Of a DNA stretch of 55,049 nucleotides, positions 11,592-24,696 are shown in pieces; the stretch's first letter is position 1; each line of letters opens with the position of its first letter. Below the pieces are notes generated by a model. That model searched no databases. It saw only the letters and a program-made list of their open reading frames with translations, and had not been told where the DNA came from. This DNA is from Paulinella micropora (taxonomy: Eukaryota; Cercozoa; Imbricatea; Euglyphida), in the NCBI GenBank assembly GCA_009731375.1, contig BJOX01000060.1, positions 670,271 to 725,319 on the forward strand, written 5' to 3'. The translations under genes and the position numbers were made by a program.

Positions 11592-11663
11592 AAACATTGC
11601 AGTAGAGCAGGGGACATTAGGCCCGCTCTACACCACCCAGATTTCCGGGTTCTGGGTGTGGAA

Positions 11664-11723
11664 GTGGCCACCACAGGCCAAGCTTTTCAGGAAGCAAAGC
11701 CCAGAAAGTGGCACCAGAAACCC
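11664..11723. repeat. 61-bp dispersed repeat, copy 2
   Basis: Second copy of the block at 8527-8587, here outside a CTAT array. It differs by a few substitutions and a 1-bp indel. Confidence 0.85.
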
Positions 11724-11827
11724 GGAATTCTTGGTGGTATTGCTCCTAGGGGGTGAAAAAGGCAGCAGGGGAAACGGAGGGGCGAAAAAGGCAGTAGTGA
11801 GGCAGTACGAGGAGGAAAGTGGCACTA

Positions 11828-11941
11828 GTGGTATGTATGTATGTATGTATGTATGTATGTATGTATGTGGGGTAAGGAATAGGCATCAAAGGGTGTGATA
11901 TTACACTCGCATATAGAGCGGTAGTAATAAACATGCGACCA

Positions 11942-11983
<42 letters not shown>

Positions 11984-12299
11984 ACAACAAACAACAATAA
12001 CAAACAACAAACAACAACAAACAACACACAACAGACAACAACAAACAACAACAAACAACAACAAACAACAGACAACAGACAACAGACAACAACAAACAAC
12101 AATAATAACAACAACAACAGACAACAAACAACACACAACAGACAACAACAAACATCAAACAACAACAATAACAAACAACAACCAACAACAAACAACAAAC
12201 AACAAACAACAAACAACAAACAACAAACAAAAACAACAGCAACAACAGACAACAACAACAAACAAATAAACAACAAACAACAACATCATCATCATCATC

Positions 12300-12343
<44 letters not shown>

Positions 12344-12473
12344 AAAACAACAACAACAAAAAACAACAACAAAAAACAACAAACAACAAACAACAACAAA
12401 CAACAACAAACAACAAACAACAGACAACAAAAGAGGCAGTAGAGCGGCGATTTTGAGAGATGAAAAATCTCTT

Positions 12474-12510
<37 letters not shown>

Positions 12511-12655
12511 CTCTCTCTCTCTCTCAGTAGTGAGGGATTGTGTAGTCTTCCTACATACATACATACATACATACATACATACATACATACATACACACAT
12601 ACATACATACACATCACATACATACATACATACATACATACATACATACACCAGT
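11828..12655. repeat. (TATG)n, (CAA)n/(CAACAAA)n, (CT)n and (ATAC)n tracts
   Basis: (TATG)n 11831-11868; CAA-based array 11943-12430 with CAT block (12283-12298); (CT)n with CTAT 12472-12524; (ATAC)n 12552-12650. Gln, Asn or Leu-rich ORFs here are repeat artefacts. Confidence 0.95.
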
Positions 12656-12668
12656 TGTCTTCCTGCGG

Positions 12669-13017
12669 GGGCAGTTTCGGCCAGCATGGAGTCTCCACGT
12701 AACCATCCCGACCACTGCAGCAAGGGGACATAAAGGCAATAGATGAGGGCATAAAGGCAATACATGAGGGCAATAAGGCAGGAGAAGGGACATAAAGGCA
12801 ATAGAAGAGGGCAGAACACATTTGGTGTAGTTTCGGCCAGCATGGAGTCTCCACGTAAGCATCCCGCCCACTACAGCCATGTCGGCAACAAGGAGGGGAC
12901 ATAAAGGCAATAGATGAGGCATAAAGGCAATACATGAGGACATTAAGGCATGAGAAGGGACATAAAGGCAATAGAAGAGGGCATAAAGGCAATACATGAG
13001 GACATTAAGGCATCAAG
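12669..13017. repeat. Minisatellite built from GGGACATAAAGGCAATAGA
   Basis: Units of the type ATAAAGGCAATAGATGAGGG alternate with ATAAAGGCAATACATGAGG and ATTAAGGCAGGAGAAGGGAC. The block TTTCGGCCAGCATGGAGTCT followed by CCACGTAA occurs twice (12674, 12831). The same units return at 13270-13372, after the Gln-rich block. Confidence 0.88.
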
Positions 13018-13039
13018 CGAGACATCCATGGGACCTGTG

Positions 13040-13205
13040 TGCGATGTATGTATGTATGTATGTGTATGTATGTATGTATGTATGTATGTGTGTGTGTGTG
13101 TGTGTGTTTGTATGTATGTATGTGTGTATGTATTCAGAGGTACCCACGCGCCCCCAATCACATCCTATGTATGTATGTATGTATGTATGTATGTATGTAT
13201 GTATA
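13040..13205. repeat. (TATG)n / (TG)n tracts
   Basis: (TATG)n at 13044-13088 and 13166-13204 with (TG)n 13086-13108 between; about 35 bp of unique DNA at 13133-13167. Confidence 0.95.
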
Positions 13206-13211
13206 TACCCA

Positions 13212-13277
13212 CAGGCCCACACGCAGCAGCAGCAGCAAGTTGCACAAGACCAGCGCCAGCAGCCAGCAGCAGGCAAT
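13212..13277 (+). CDS. Exon-like Gln-rich block, short copy
   Basis: After ACCCACAG (acceptor-like) the sequence reads AHTQQQQQVAQDQRQQPAAG and then meets a TAG within the minisatellite. It is a paralogue of the longer block at 13395 and shares its acceptor context (CCCACAG followed by GCCCACAC). It could be a truncated exon copy or an alternative last exon. Confidence 0.35.
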
Positions 13278-13394
13278 AGATGAGGGCATAAAGGCAATAC
13301 ATGAGGACATTAAGGCAGGAGAAGGGACATAAAGGCAATAGAAGAGGGCATAAAGGCAATACATGAGGACATTGACCTGTGCGCGTTCCCACAG

Positions 13395-13687
13395 GCCCAC
13401 ACGGATCAGCAGCAGCAAGTTGCACAAGACCAGCGCCAACAGCCAGCACTGCAGCTGCGTAGTAACCCCTGTCCGGTAAGCCCTGTTAAGCAGCAGCAGC
13501 AAGGCACGGTTGCACAAGACCAGCGCCAACAGCCAGCACTGCAGCTGCGTAGTAACCCCTGTCCGGTAAGCCCTGTTAAGCAGCAGCAGCAAGTTGCACA
13601 AGACCAGCGCCAACAGCCAGCACTGCAGCTGCTGCGTAACCCCTGTCCGGCTAGCCGCCCTGTGAATTCCCGGGCAGACGACAGCTC
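13395..13687 (+). CDS. Exon-like block encoding a three-fold Gln-rich repeat
   Basis: Preceded by the acceptor-like GTTCCCACAG. One plus frame stays open through three copies of a unit starting QQQQ(GT)VAQDQRQQPALQL and continuing RSNPCPVSPVK. The second copy has a 6-bp insertion (Gly-Thr) and the third a rearranged CTGCTGCGT (LLRN for LRSN); both changes keep the frame. A donor-like GTGAAT lies at 13688, just before the CTAT array. Frame-preserving indels argue for coding use, though the sample is small. The protein is unrecognised. The opposite strand is also open, so strand is inferred from splice contexts and in-frame changes. Confidence 0.4.
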
Positions 13688-13694
13688 ACGTGAA

Positions 13695-13725
13695 TGTGTA
13701 TCTATCTGTTTGTCTGTCTGTTTAT

Positions 13726-13786
<61 letters not shown>

Positions 13787-13838
13787 CTATCCTATCCTAT
13801 CCTATCCTATCTATCTATCCTATCTATCTATCTATCTG

Positions 13839-13874
<36 letters not shown>

Positions 13875-13875
13875 C

Positions 13876-13935
<60 letters not shown>

Positions 13936-13945
13936 TATCCATCTC

Positions 13946-13977
<32 letters not shown>

Positions 13978-14074
13978 TCTATCCATCTATCTATCCATCC
14001 ATCTATCTATCCTATCTATCCTATCTATCCTATCCTATCCTATCCTATCCTATCCTATCCTATCCTATCCTATC

Positions 14075-14131
<57 letters not shown>

Positions 14132-14182
14132 CATCTATCTATCCCTCCCTCTATCTATCCTATCTATCCTATCTATGCTATC

Positions 14183-14253
<71 letters not shown>

Positions 14254-14330
14254 CTATCTATCCTATCTATCCTATCTATCCTATCTATCCTATCCTATCC
14301 TATCCTATCCTATCTAATCTTACCTAAACC
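13695..14330. repeat. (CTAT)n / (CCTAT)n arrays
   Basis: Tetramer and pentamer arrays with CTGT, CCAT and CTCC variants. All three plus frames are open and meaningless. Confidence 0.97.
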
Positions 14331-14357
14331 TAGTCTTGATGTAATTTCTATTACATA

Positions 14358-14676
14358 ATAACCTCCTTTCTTTCTTTCTTTCTTTCTTTCCTTCCTTCCA
14401 TCCATCCTTCCTTCCTTCCCTCCCTCCCTCCCTCCATCCTTCCTTCCTTCCTGCCTTCCTTCCTTCCTTCCACGACCTGGTCTCGCGCGTGCGTAACGGC
14501 TTTCTTGCGCGCCGGTTATGGTGGAGAACATTGTGCTGCGGCGTAGGAGCGTGATTGTGCTGCAGCGGCACGTGATCAGGCTGGTAACGGTGGAGGACAT
14601 TGTGCAGACCACTGTGGTTGTGCTGCAAGTGGAGGTGGTCGGGCCGGCAGTGCTCCGGCGTGGCTAGGAGGAGGAG
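14358..14676. other. (CTTT)n/(CTTC)n/(CTCC)n tract, then ~200 bp of unique GC-rich DNA
   Basis: A pyrimidine tract runs to 14471. The rest has GTGGAGGACATTGTGC / GTGGAGAACATTGTGC as an internal imperfect repeat (14520, 14590). A 49-codon plus ORF (14518-14667) is open but unrecognised, and I do not call it a gene. Confidence 0.6.
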
Positions 14677-15593
14677 NNNNNNNNNNNNNNNNNNNNNNNN
14701 NNNNNNNNNNNNNNNNNNNNNNNNNNNNNNNNNNNNNNNNNNNNNNNNNNNNNNNNNNNNNNNNNNNNNNNNNNNNNNNNNNNNNNNNNNNNNNNNNNNN
14801 NNNNNNNNNNNNNNNNNNNNNNNNNNNNNNNNNNNNNNNNNNNNNNNNNNNNNNNNNNNNNNNNNNNNNNNNNNNNNNNNNNNNNNNNNNNNNNNNNNNN
14901 NNNNNNNNNNNNNNNNNNNNNNNNNNNNNNNNNNNNNNNNNNNNNNNNNNNNNNNNNNNNNNNNNNNNNNNNNNNNNNNNNNNNNNNNNNNNNNNNNNNN
15001 NNNNNNNNNNNNNNNNNNNNNNNNNNNNNNNNNNNNNNNNNNNNNNNNNNNNNNNNNNNNNNNNNNNNNNNNNNNNNNNNNNNNNNNNNNNNNNNNNNNN
15101 NNNNNNNNNNNNNNNNNNNNNNNNNNNNNNNNNNNNNNNNNNNNNNNNNNNNNNNNNNNNNNNNNNNNNNNNNNNNNNNNNNNNNNNNNNNNNNNNNNNN
15201 NNNNNNNNNNNNNNNNNNNNNNNNNNNNNNNNNNNNNNNNNNNNNNNNNNNNNNNNNNNNNNNNNNNNNNNNNNNNNNNNNNNNNNNNNNNNNNNNNNNN
15301 NNNNNNNNNNNNNNNNNNNNNNNNNNNNNNNNNNNNNNNNNNNNNNNNNNNNNNNNNNNNNNNNNNNNNNNNNNNNNNNNNNNNNNNNNNNNNNNNNNNN
15401 NNNNNNNNNNNNNNNNNNNNNNNNNNNNNNNNNNNNNNNNNNNNNNNNNNNNNNNNNNNNNNNNNNNNNNNNNNNNNNNNNNNNNNNNNNNNNNNNNNNN
15501 NNNNNNNNNNNNNNNNNNNNNNNNNNNNNNNNNNNNNNNNNNNNNNNNNNNNNNNNNNNNNNNNNNNNNNNNNNNNNNNNNNNNNNNNNNNNN
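14677..15593. other. Assembly gap (917 N)
   Basis: Run of N entering a GAG/GAA tract on its right side. Confidence 0.95.
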
Positions 15594-16583
15594 GAAGAGG
15601 AGGAAGAGGAGGAGGAGGAGGAGGAGGAGGAGGAGGAGGAGGAGGAGGAAGAAGAGGAAGAAGAAGAAGAAGAAGGAGAAGAAGAAGAAGAAGAAGAAGA
15701 AGAAGAAGAAGAAGAAGAAGAAGAAGAAGAAGAAGAAGATGAAGAAGAAGAAGAAGAAGAAGAAGAAGAAGAAGAAGAAGAAGAAGAAGAAGAAGAAGAA
15801 GAAGAAGAAGAAGAAGAAGAAGAAGAAGAAGAAGAAGAAGAAGAGGAGGAGGAGGAGGAGGAGGAGGAGGAGGAAGAGGAGAAGGAAGAGGGGAGGAGGA
15901 GGAGCAGCAGCAGGAGGAGGAGGACGAAGAGGAGGAAGAGGAGGAGGAGGAGGAGGAGGAGGAGGAGAAGGAAGAGGAGGACAGAAAAGATGTATGTATG
16001 TAAGTATGTATGTATATATATGTATGTATGCATGTATGTATGTATGTATGTATGTATGTATGTATGTATGTATGTATGTATACGTACGTACGTACGTTGG
16101 TATGTATGTATGTATGTATGTATGTATGTATGTATGTATTTATGTATGTATGTATGTATGTACGTACGTACGTACGTGCGTACGTACGCGTACGTACGTA
16201 CGTACGTATGTATGCATGTATGTATGTATGTCTGTATGTATGTATGTATTTATGTATTTATGTATGTATGTATGCATGCATGCATGCATGCATGTATGTA
16301 TGTATGCATGTATGTATGTATGCCATACATGTATGTATGTATGTATGTATGTATGTATGTATCATGCGTATGTATGTATGTATGTCTGTCTCTTTGTCTG
16401 TCTGTCTGTATGTCTGTATGTCTGTATGTATGTATGTCTGTATGTATGTATGTATGTATGTGTGTGTGTGTACATATGTACCATCAGAACCAGGAACAAA
16501 CATATTAAAACATACACACATACACACACACACACACACATACACACACACACACACACACATACACACATACACACACACAT

Positions 16584-16638
<55 letters not shown>

Positions 16639-16667
16639 CATATATTTATATATATATATACATAAAC

Positions 16668-16752
<85 letters not shown>

Positions 16753-16755
16753 GAA

Positions 16756-16795
<40 letters not shown>

Positions 16796-16797
16796 GC
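15594..16797. repeat. (GAG)n/(GAA)n, (TATG)n with TACG blocks, (CA)n, (TA)n, (GT)n and (GA)n tracts
   Basis: GAG/GAA 15594-15986; TATG array 15990-16482 with palindromic ACGTACGT blocks at 16081-16097 and 16160-16206; CA 16511-16605; TA 16606-16660; GT 16670-16686; GA 16687-16792. No gene. Confidence 0.95.
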
Positions 16798-16829
16798 TAG
16801 GACTTAACATCCCTTCTTCATTCTCTGCT

Positions 16830-17868
<1,039 letters not shown>

Positions 17869-18029
17869 ATATCATATTCCCGTTGATCACCCAAGAATCC
17901 TCCATCCTAATATATACACCAACATAAACGTAAACATAAATGTAAACCAGAACATAATTACAAACATAAACAGAAACATGAGTATATGAAACATAAAACA
18001 ACAATCCAAATTGATACCGATACCAATCC

Positions 18030-18942
<913 letters not shown>

Positions 18943-19037
18943 AGACTGACATTTGATAAGTGTGGTACGGCCGTTCATCAGTCATACAAACTATATCTAT
19001 CTACCTATCTATCTATCTTCTATCTATCTATCTATCC

Positions 19038-19071
<34 letters not shown>

Positions 19072-19076
19072 TTCTC

Positions 19077-19112
<36 letters not shown>

Positions 19113-19149
19113 CCTACCTACCTATCTACCTACCTATCTACCTACCTAC

Positions 19150-19213
<64 letters not shown>

Positions 19214-19258
19214 AGACTGACATTTGATAAGGGTAGTACGGCCGTTCATCAGTCATAC
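18943..19258. repeat. 45-bp module in CTAT array, two copies
   Basis: AGACTGACATTTGATAAG followed by KGTRGTACGGCCGTTCATCA and GTCATAC at 18943-18987 and 19214-19258, each directly after a CTAT array. Confidence 0.92.
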
Positions 19259-19269
19259 TAGAGATACCT

Positions 19270-19521
19270 GTTTATACATATATACATACATACATAAATA
19301 CATACATACGTACATACATACATACATTTATGCGACATAACCCATGTTCATCATGAAAACAACACAACACACATACATACACACACACATGCACACACAC
19401 AGACACACACAGACACACACAGACACACACATATATATATATATAATATATATATATACATGCACATACACGTACATACGTCACGTACACAGATAAATAC
19501 ATAAATAGATACATACATACA

Positions 19522-19554
<33 letters not shown>

Positions 19555-20902
19555 GCATATATGCATATATGCATACATGCATACATACATACATACATAC
19601 ATACATACATACATACATGCATGCATACATACATACATACATACATACATACATGCATGCATACATACATGCATACATGCATGCATACATACATGCATAC
19701 ATACATAATACATACATAATACATACATACATACATACATACACATCTTAGTATTCATCCGTTTTAAGACTTTTAAGTATTGGAATCATCTTTTATTATC
19801 ATAAACTAAAGCTCCAGCAAAGGATTTAGAAAAGAAAAGAAAAGAAAAGAAAAGAAAAGAAAAGAAAAGAACATACATACATACATACATACATACGTAC
19901 GTACGTACATATGTACATACACACATGCATGCATATATGCATGCATACATACACACATGCATACATACATACATACATACATAACATTCATAACATACAT
20001 ACAAATACATACATACATACATACATACATACATAACATACATACATACACACATACATACATACATACATACATACATACATACGTACGTACATAGGTA
20101 CATACATACATACATTCATACATACACACATACATACATACATACATAAATACATACATACATACATATATACATGCATACATACATAGTGCATACATAC
20201 ATACGTACACACATACATGCATACATACATACATACATACATACATACATAAGTACATACACACATACGTACGTAACGTACCTTACGTACGTACGTACGT
20301 ACGTTACGTACATAGAGACATGCATACATATACATACATACATACATACATACATACATACATGCATGCATACATACATGCATACATACATACATACATA
20401 CATGCATACATACATATGTCATACATATATTATTACAGACAGGCAGACAGACAGACAGACATACATACATACATATATGCATGCATACATACATGCATGC
20501 ATGCATACATACATGCATACGTACATACATATGTTTTACACTACATACATACATACATACATACATACAATACATACATACATATGTACATACATACATG
20601 CATACATACATAAGGAAAGACAACAAAGCAATCGGAAAGGAAAGGATGAATTAAAGGAAACGAGGAAATGATGTATGTATGCAAGTATGTACGTATGATG
20701 CATATGTATGTGTGCATGAATGAATGTAAGTATGTCTGTATGCATGAATGCATGTATGTATGTATGTATGATGTATGTATGTATGTATGTATGTATGTAT
20801 GTATGTATTTACGTATTTTTCTTTTCTTTTCTTTTCTTTTCTTTTCTTTTTCTCTTCTTTTTCTTTTCTTTTCTTTCCCTTTCTTTTCTTTTCTTTTCTT
20901 TC
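19270..20902. repeat. (ATAC)n arrays with TACG blocks, (AAAAG)n and (TTTTC)n
   Basis: CATA-based DNA 19275-20610, interrupted by unique DNA at 19325-19375 and 19745-19830; (AAAAG)n at 19831-19870; polarity switch to TATG at 20668-20812; (TTTTC)n at 20816-20900. The AAAAG and TTTTC tracts lie about 1 kb apart in opposite orientation. Confidence 0.95.
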
Positions 20903-21654
20903 CCAAAACCAGAAAATGCTGGTTTTGTGATTTTGAGTTTTTGTATTCCACAGACATTTACAGATTACATAAAGTTGGAGAAATACGTTTAATGATAATA
21001 CAAAACGACTCACCTATTCACATGTGCAAGAAATAATACTCAAGCTACGAAATATGAGATTTTCATGTTTCAACAAGGAAAAAATAAGTGGTTTTCTCTT
21101 AGCTGGTTTGTAGCCTACAAATAAAAGTATCAAGAAATATTTTGTACGAGTGATTGAAAACACTCAAGGTTGCTGTGTGTATCTTTAGATAGCTATAATA
21201 TGCTTTGTGCTAAGAGATATCTGATGCACTCAGGGAACCCTCCCCTCTGAGCTTTTTCCTAGGTTGGTCGGGACAAAAAACCGCAAAAGTCGGGGAATTT
21301 CTTGGCATTTTTTCCAGTCAAGGTTTAAGGGATCTTGACATACAAGTCATACAACAGTAAGGTTTTCAAAGATAGCTTCCTGTGGACATATAAAATAAAC
21401 CCAAAACTAAGAAATATAGTTAAAACCACATTGAAGAACTTTTTTAAGTTAAATTTCTTCGAGTCACAGGGGGAACACTAGTGGAAAAAACACAGGAAAC
21501 TACTCCTCCTTCAATACTGATTCTTTTTTCAAACCGACTTCAGATTCTGAAAGCTCACACTCGATATTACTGCTCACCAAACTATGACGAGTATAGATCA
21601 TTTTTACCTGTTAACTTTTTTTCAATGAATAAAACTGTACCGTCCTCAGTGCAC
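20903..21654. other. AT-rich unique DNA, no gene seen
   Basis: Stop codons are frequent in all frames and no domain is visible. It marks the end of the 15-kb microsatellite region. Confidence 0.6.
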
Positions 21655-22150
21655 GGATGAAAAGTAGTGATGATCACTTAGCACGTAGTGATGCATCACT
21701 AAGCTGTTAGTGATGAACTTAGTGATATATTTTTTACTTAGTGATGAGGGTAGTGATGATCACTACCTATTTGCATGAGTGAAAAAACATAAAAAAAGTT
21801 AGTGATAAAATACGTAGTGATCATCACTGCATGTACACTAGTGATCTTGATGAAAGTTAGTGATGAAACACGTAGTGATCATCACTACGCTAGTGATCTA
21901 TGATGAACGTTAGTGATGAAGTACGTAGTGCACTACGTTAGTGATGTGTTACAAAACTAAAAAAAGTTAGGGATAAAATTCATAGTGACGAACACTAGGG
22001 TAGTGAACTTGTTTAGAATGTGTCTTAGTGATGATCAGTACACGCTCAAGCTAATAAAGTCTAGTGCTCATCACTCAGTGTCATAATCTAGTGACCATCA
22101 CTACCTTTTGAGTGTCTATCACTAAGTTCATAGTGACACTATGATACCGG
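21655..22150. repeat. Dispersed palindromic repeat, TAGTGATSATCACTA family
   Basis: Around twenty occurrences of AGTGATGATCACTA, AGTGATCATCACT or half-sites (TAGTGATG) in about 500 bp. They are separated by AT-rich spacers often containing ACGTAGTG. The motif is an inverted repeat of AGTGAT and its complement. Confidence 0.88.
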
Positions 22151-22159
22151 ATAGGTTCA

Positions 22160-22810
22160 ATGCATGCATTGAAAAATTTTCAATGCATGCATTGAACTTT
22201 TTTCAATGCATGCATTGAAGATTTTTTCAATGCATGCATTAACTTTCAATGTATGCATTGAAACAATGATCTAAAATTTTTCAATGCATGCATCAGATTT
22301 TTTGAATACATACATTGAAATTTCAATGCATGCATCGTTGTTGGCCATGCATGCATTGAAAATCAACCTTGTCAGCCTAGTCAACACGCCTGGTGTTTAA
22401 TAAAATACCAGAGTCCGGTTTCCACGATTTCAATGCATGGATTGAAAAACTTTTAATACATATATTGAAAAAGATTCAATGCATGCATTGAAAGTTTAAT
22501 GCACCATGCATTGAAATTTCAACTCATGCATTGAAATCAATTCAATGCATGCATTGAAAGTTCAATGTATCATACATTGAAATTTCAACGCATGCATTGA
22601 AAACAATTCAATGCGTGCATGGAAATTTCAATGCATCATGCATTGAAACCTCAATGCATGCATTGAAATTTCAATGCATCATGAATTGAGATTTCAATGC
22701 ATGCATTGAATTATTTTCCATGCATGCAATGAAATATCAATGCACGTGTCCAATACATGCATTGAGATTTCAATGCAAATACATTGAAATTTCAATGCAT
22801 GCATCGAATT
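22160..22810. repeat. ATGCAT palindrome cluster 1
   Basis: Dense copies of TTTCAATGCATGCATTGAAA, a perfect 20-bp palindrome, with degenerate copies (ATACAT, ATGCATCATGCAT). The same family returns at 24697-25060, 26805-26890, 27270-27625, 28735-29215, 30018-30415 and 31108-31245. Confidence 0.95.
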
Positions 22811-22939
22811 AACACTTTGATGTAGGCATATGCAGGCAGAATTCAAAGTAAATTACTTTATCACTAGCATACAGATTTTTTTAATGTTACCATTCTGATT
22901 TTTGAAAGGCCATCATTTGCTTTTATTTATTACTATTTC

Positions 22940-23230
22940 TTATTCTTGTTTTGTAGTTTTGGTGTTGCATTTGATTTCAATCACTATCCCAATCCACCAC
23001 CTTCTCGCTAGGCCTTCTACTTCGTTTTCCAATTCTTGCTTCTGGCTGTCCTTTTGGTATCTCTTCATAATATCACTTTTCTCTTTCCTTTTTTTTCTTA
23101 CTTTGCTCTTTACTATGTTATTTGCTTGACTTTTTGCTGCCCCTTTTGCTTCCACTCTTGCTTGACCTTGCCTCCTTGCGCACCTGATAAAGTCATTTAC
23201 ATACTCCCTTGACAGTATGAGGCGGTGCAA
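22940..23230 (-). CDS. Hypothetical basic, coiled-coil-like ORF/exon
   Basis: A 96-codon minus frame follows an acceptor-like GATTTTCAG. It begins LHRLILSREYVNDFIRCARR and continues with a Lys/Arg/Glu-rich helix-forming stretch (KSKVRKKRKEKSDIMKRYQK), ending at TAA. No family is recognised. In AT-rich DNA a frame this long with a biased but non-repetitive composition is suggestive. It may be an exon of an otherwise unseen gene. Confidence 0.3.
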   Translation of the reverse strand: MHRLILSREYVNDFIRCARRQGQARVEAKGAAKSQANNIVKSKVRKKRKEKSDIMKRYQKDSQKQELENEVEGLARRWWIGIVIEIKCNTKTTKQE

Positions 23231-23317
23231 CTGAAAATCTGTTGTTTCTGAATAAACTAACCTACTAACTATCCCTAACTCTCTGCTTGTCTCTGTCCTG
23301 GGCTCTCTACCCTTCAG

Positions 23318-23472
23318 CTAGTTACGGTTTCCCCCCGGCCAGTTGCCTAAATATTTAACCCCTACCAGAAGCTCGTTCTCTCCAAGAAACTCACCTGGTG
23401 CACCAGTAACAGTGCTCGTCAACTTGCCGTCATCCATGATGTGCAGTTCCAGCGGGGGGTGCACGTCAGTAA
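23318..23472 (-). CDS. C-terminal exon downstream of the methyltransferase block
   Basis: On the minus strand, after acceptor CATCCATGCAG, a frame runs VTDVHPPLELHIMDDGKLTS, then TVTGAPGEFLGENELLVGVK and YLGNWPGGNRN to TAG at 23318-23320. There is no ATG at its start, so ATG-based ORF calling misses it. The non-repetitive, charged and hydrophobic pattern looks like real protein. It lies on the same strand and just 3' of the methyltransferase exons, so it is probably their last exon, but the intron phase from the exon at 23580-23688 does not fit exactly. Confidence 0.4.
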
Positions 23473-23579
23473 CTGCATGGATGAAGTGACACTACTAACA
23501 CAGCAAATAATTCAGTAACATGGACTATGGCAAGGATAGCAACTATCGCTGCCAACAAACTAACACAAATCTTTCTCAC

Positions 23580-23688
23580 CCAGAGGTGCAAGATATGGAA
23601 AGCCCTGGTCTATGTCCGAACATAATAAAACCCACTCTGCTCATGAAGTCAAAAGTCCTCCTATGTCCCTGCGGGCGCCTACACTCAT
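23580..23688 (-). CDS. Probable internal exon of the methyltransferase gene
   Basis: Bounded by a good acceptor (TTTGCATTGCAG) and a good donor (CTGG|GTGAGA). Only one frame is open, giving DECRRPQGHRRTFDFMSRVG then FIMFGHRPGLSISCTSG. Position and strand place it between the SAM-binding exon and the C-terminal exon. Confidence 0.45.
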
Positions 23689-23794
23689 CTGCAATGCAAA
23701 CATTCCTGACTTATTATTACGAATGCATTCTAGAACAACTACTTTCTTGCTAGCTGTCCACCCTGTCCAGAACAAGTAAATGGTGACCAATCAG

Positions 23795-24445
23795 TGCCAA
23801 CGATAACATTGGAAATACCGTTTCAGCCCGCTCACTTGCGTGTTCCATAAAATTTGAGGATCCGAGTCTGATTGTGTCCACAAGTCCCGATACTGACTAG
23901 CAGCCCTTAGTTCGCGTGCATTTCCGATCCGTAAAGACCACTGTTCTCTAAAATCGCTTTGCTCTAGTCCCGCCACTTTTGCAAACCCAAACACCATGGC
24001 TGCTACTAAAACATGCCCTCGACCACAACCTATGTCCAAAAACATGCTCTTCTTTCTATCAGCAAGTGNNNNNNNNNNCTTTTGCAAACCCAAACACCAT
24101 GGCTGCTACTAAAACATGCCCCCGACCATAACCTAGGTCCAAAAACATGCTCTTCTTTCTATCAGCAAGTGGCACACTGTCCAATACAGCCAGCACCCCC
24201 TGGAGAGTCAAAGTTCCCTCCACGCCTCGCGGGGAAACTTGAATCTTATCTATACTATGCCTAAAAGCTTTTATCATAGCTGCAACTTCTTTCGTTTTCC
24301 AGTCATTAGGGTTAGGACAGAGTAGTAAAGTTGGGCTCTCTGTGCCACAGGAGTGACAATTCAACAGCGTAAAGCTGTTCGCCTGTCGACAAGCACTTTT
24401 AGTGCAAGTCCATCGCGGCAGCGTTCGCATGACTGCTCGCTTTGC
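23795..24445 (-). CDS. Class I SAM-dependent methyltransferase fragment (possibly DOT1-like)
   Basis: After the acceptor-like GGGACTAG the minus frame reads AKRAVMRTLPRWTCTKSACR with a CHSCG pair (possible zinc site), then an alpha-helical stretch. Next comes motif I, SMFLDIGCGRGHVLVAAMVF followed by GFAKVAGLE, where D/E-rich GxGxG binds S-adenosylmethionine and the Glu contacts the ribose. SDFREQWSLRIGNAREL follows. Known family logic: hxDhGxGxG plus GhE defines Rossmann-fold methyltransferases; the aliphatic VLVAAMVFGFAKVAGLE stretch is reminiscent of DOT1 H3K79 methyltransferases, but that is only a resemblance. The motif-I segment is present twice, on either side of a 10-N gap (LDLGYGRG and LDIGCGRG), most likely an assembly duplication. 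Confidence 0.5.
23976..24171. repeat. 93-bp duplication flanking a 10-N gap
   Basis: 23976-24068 and 24079-24171 are identical except for three substitutions and flank the gap 24069-24078. They are probably two haplotypes, or a failed overlap placed side by side, rather than a true tandem duplication. Confidence 0.85.
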
Positions 24446-24466
24446 CTAGTCCCAGAGACAGAACAG

Positions 24467-24468
<2 letters not shown>

Positions 24469-24538
<70 letters not shown>
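24469..24538. repeat. (CT)n microsatellite
   Basis: Pure CT dinucleotide with one TTT interruption, immediately 5' (minus strand) of the methyltransferase exon. Confidence 0.97.
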
Positions 24539-24696
24539 GTGGTAGTAAAGTTGGGCTTTCTCCAGATATGTCGACCCGCCTTTGATATTTGTGTCACGGC
24601 TGCAATGTGACACGCGCATCTGAATCAATATGATGATGCGCGCGTCACATTGCCGACGAGCATCGTTTCGCGAGGAGACTCTCATTTCCTCAGATT

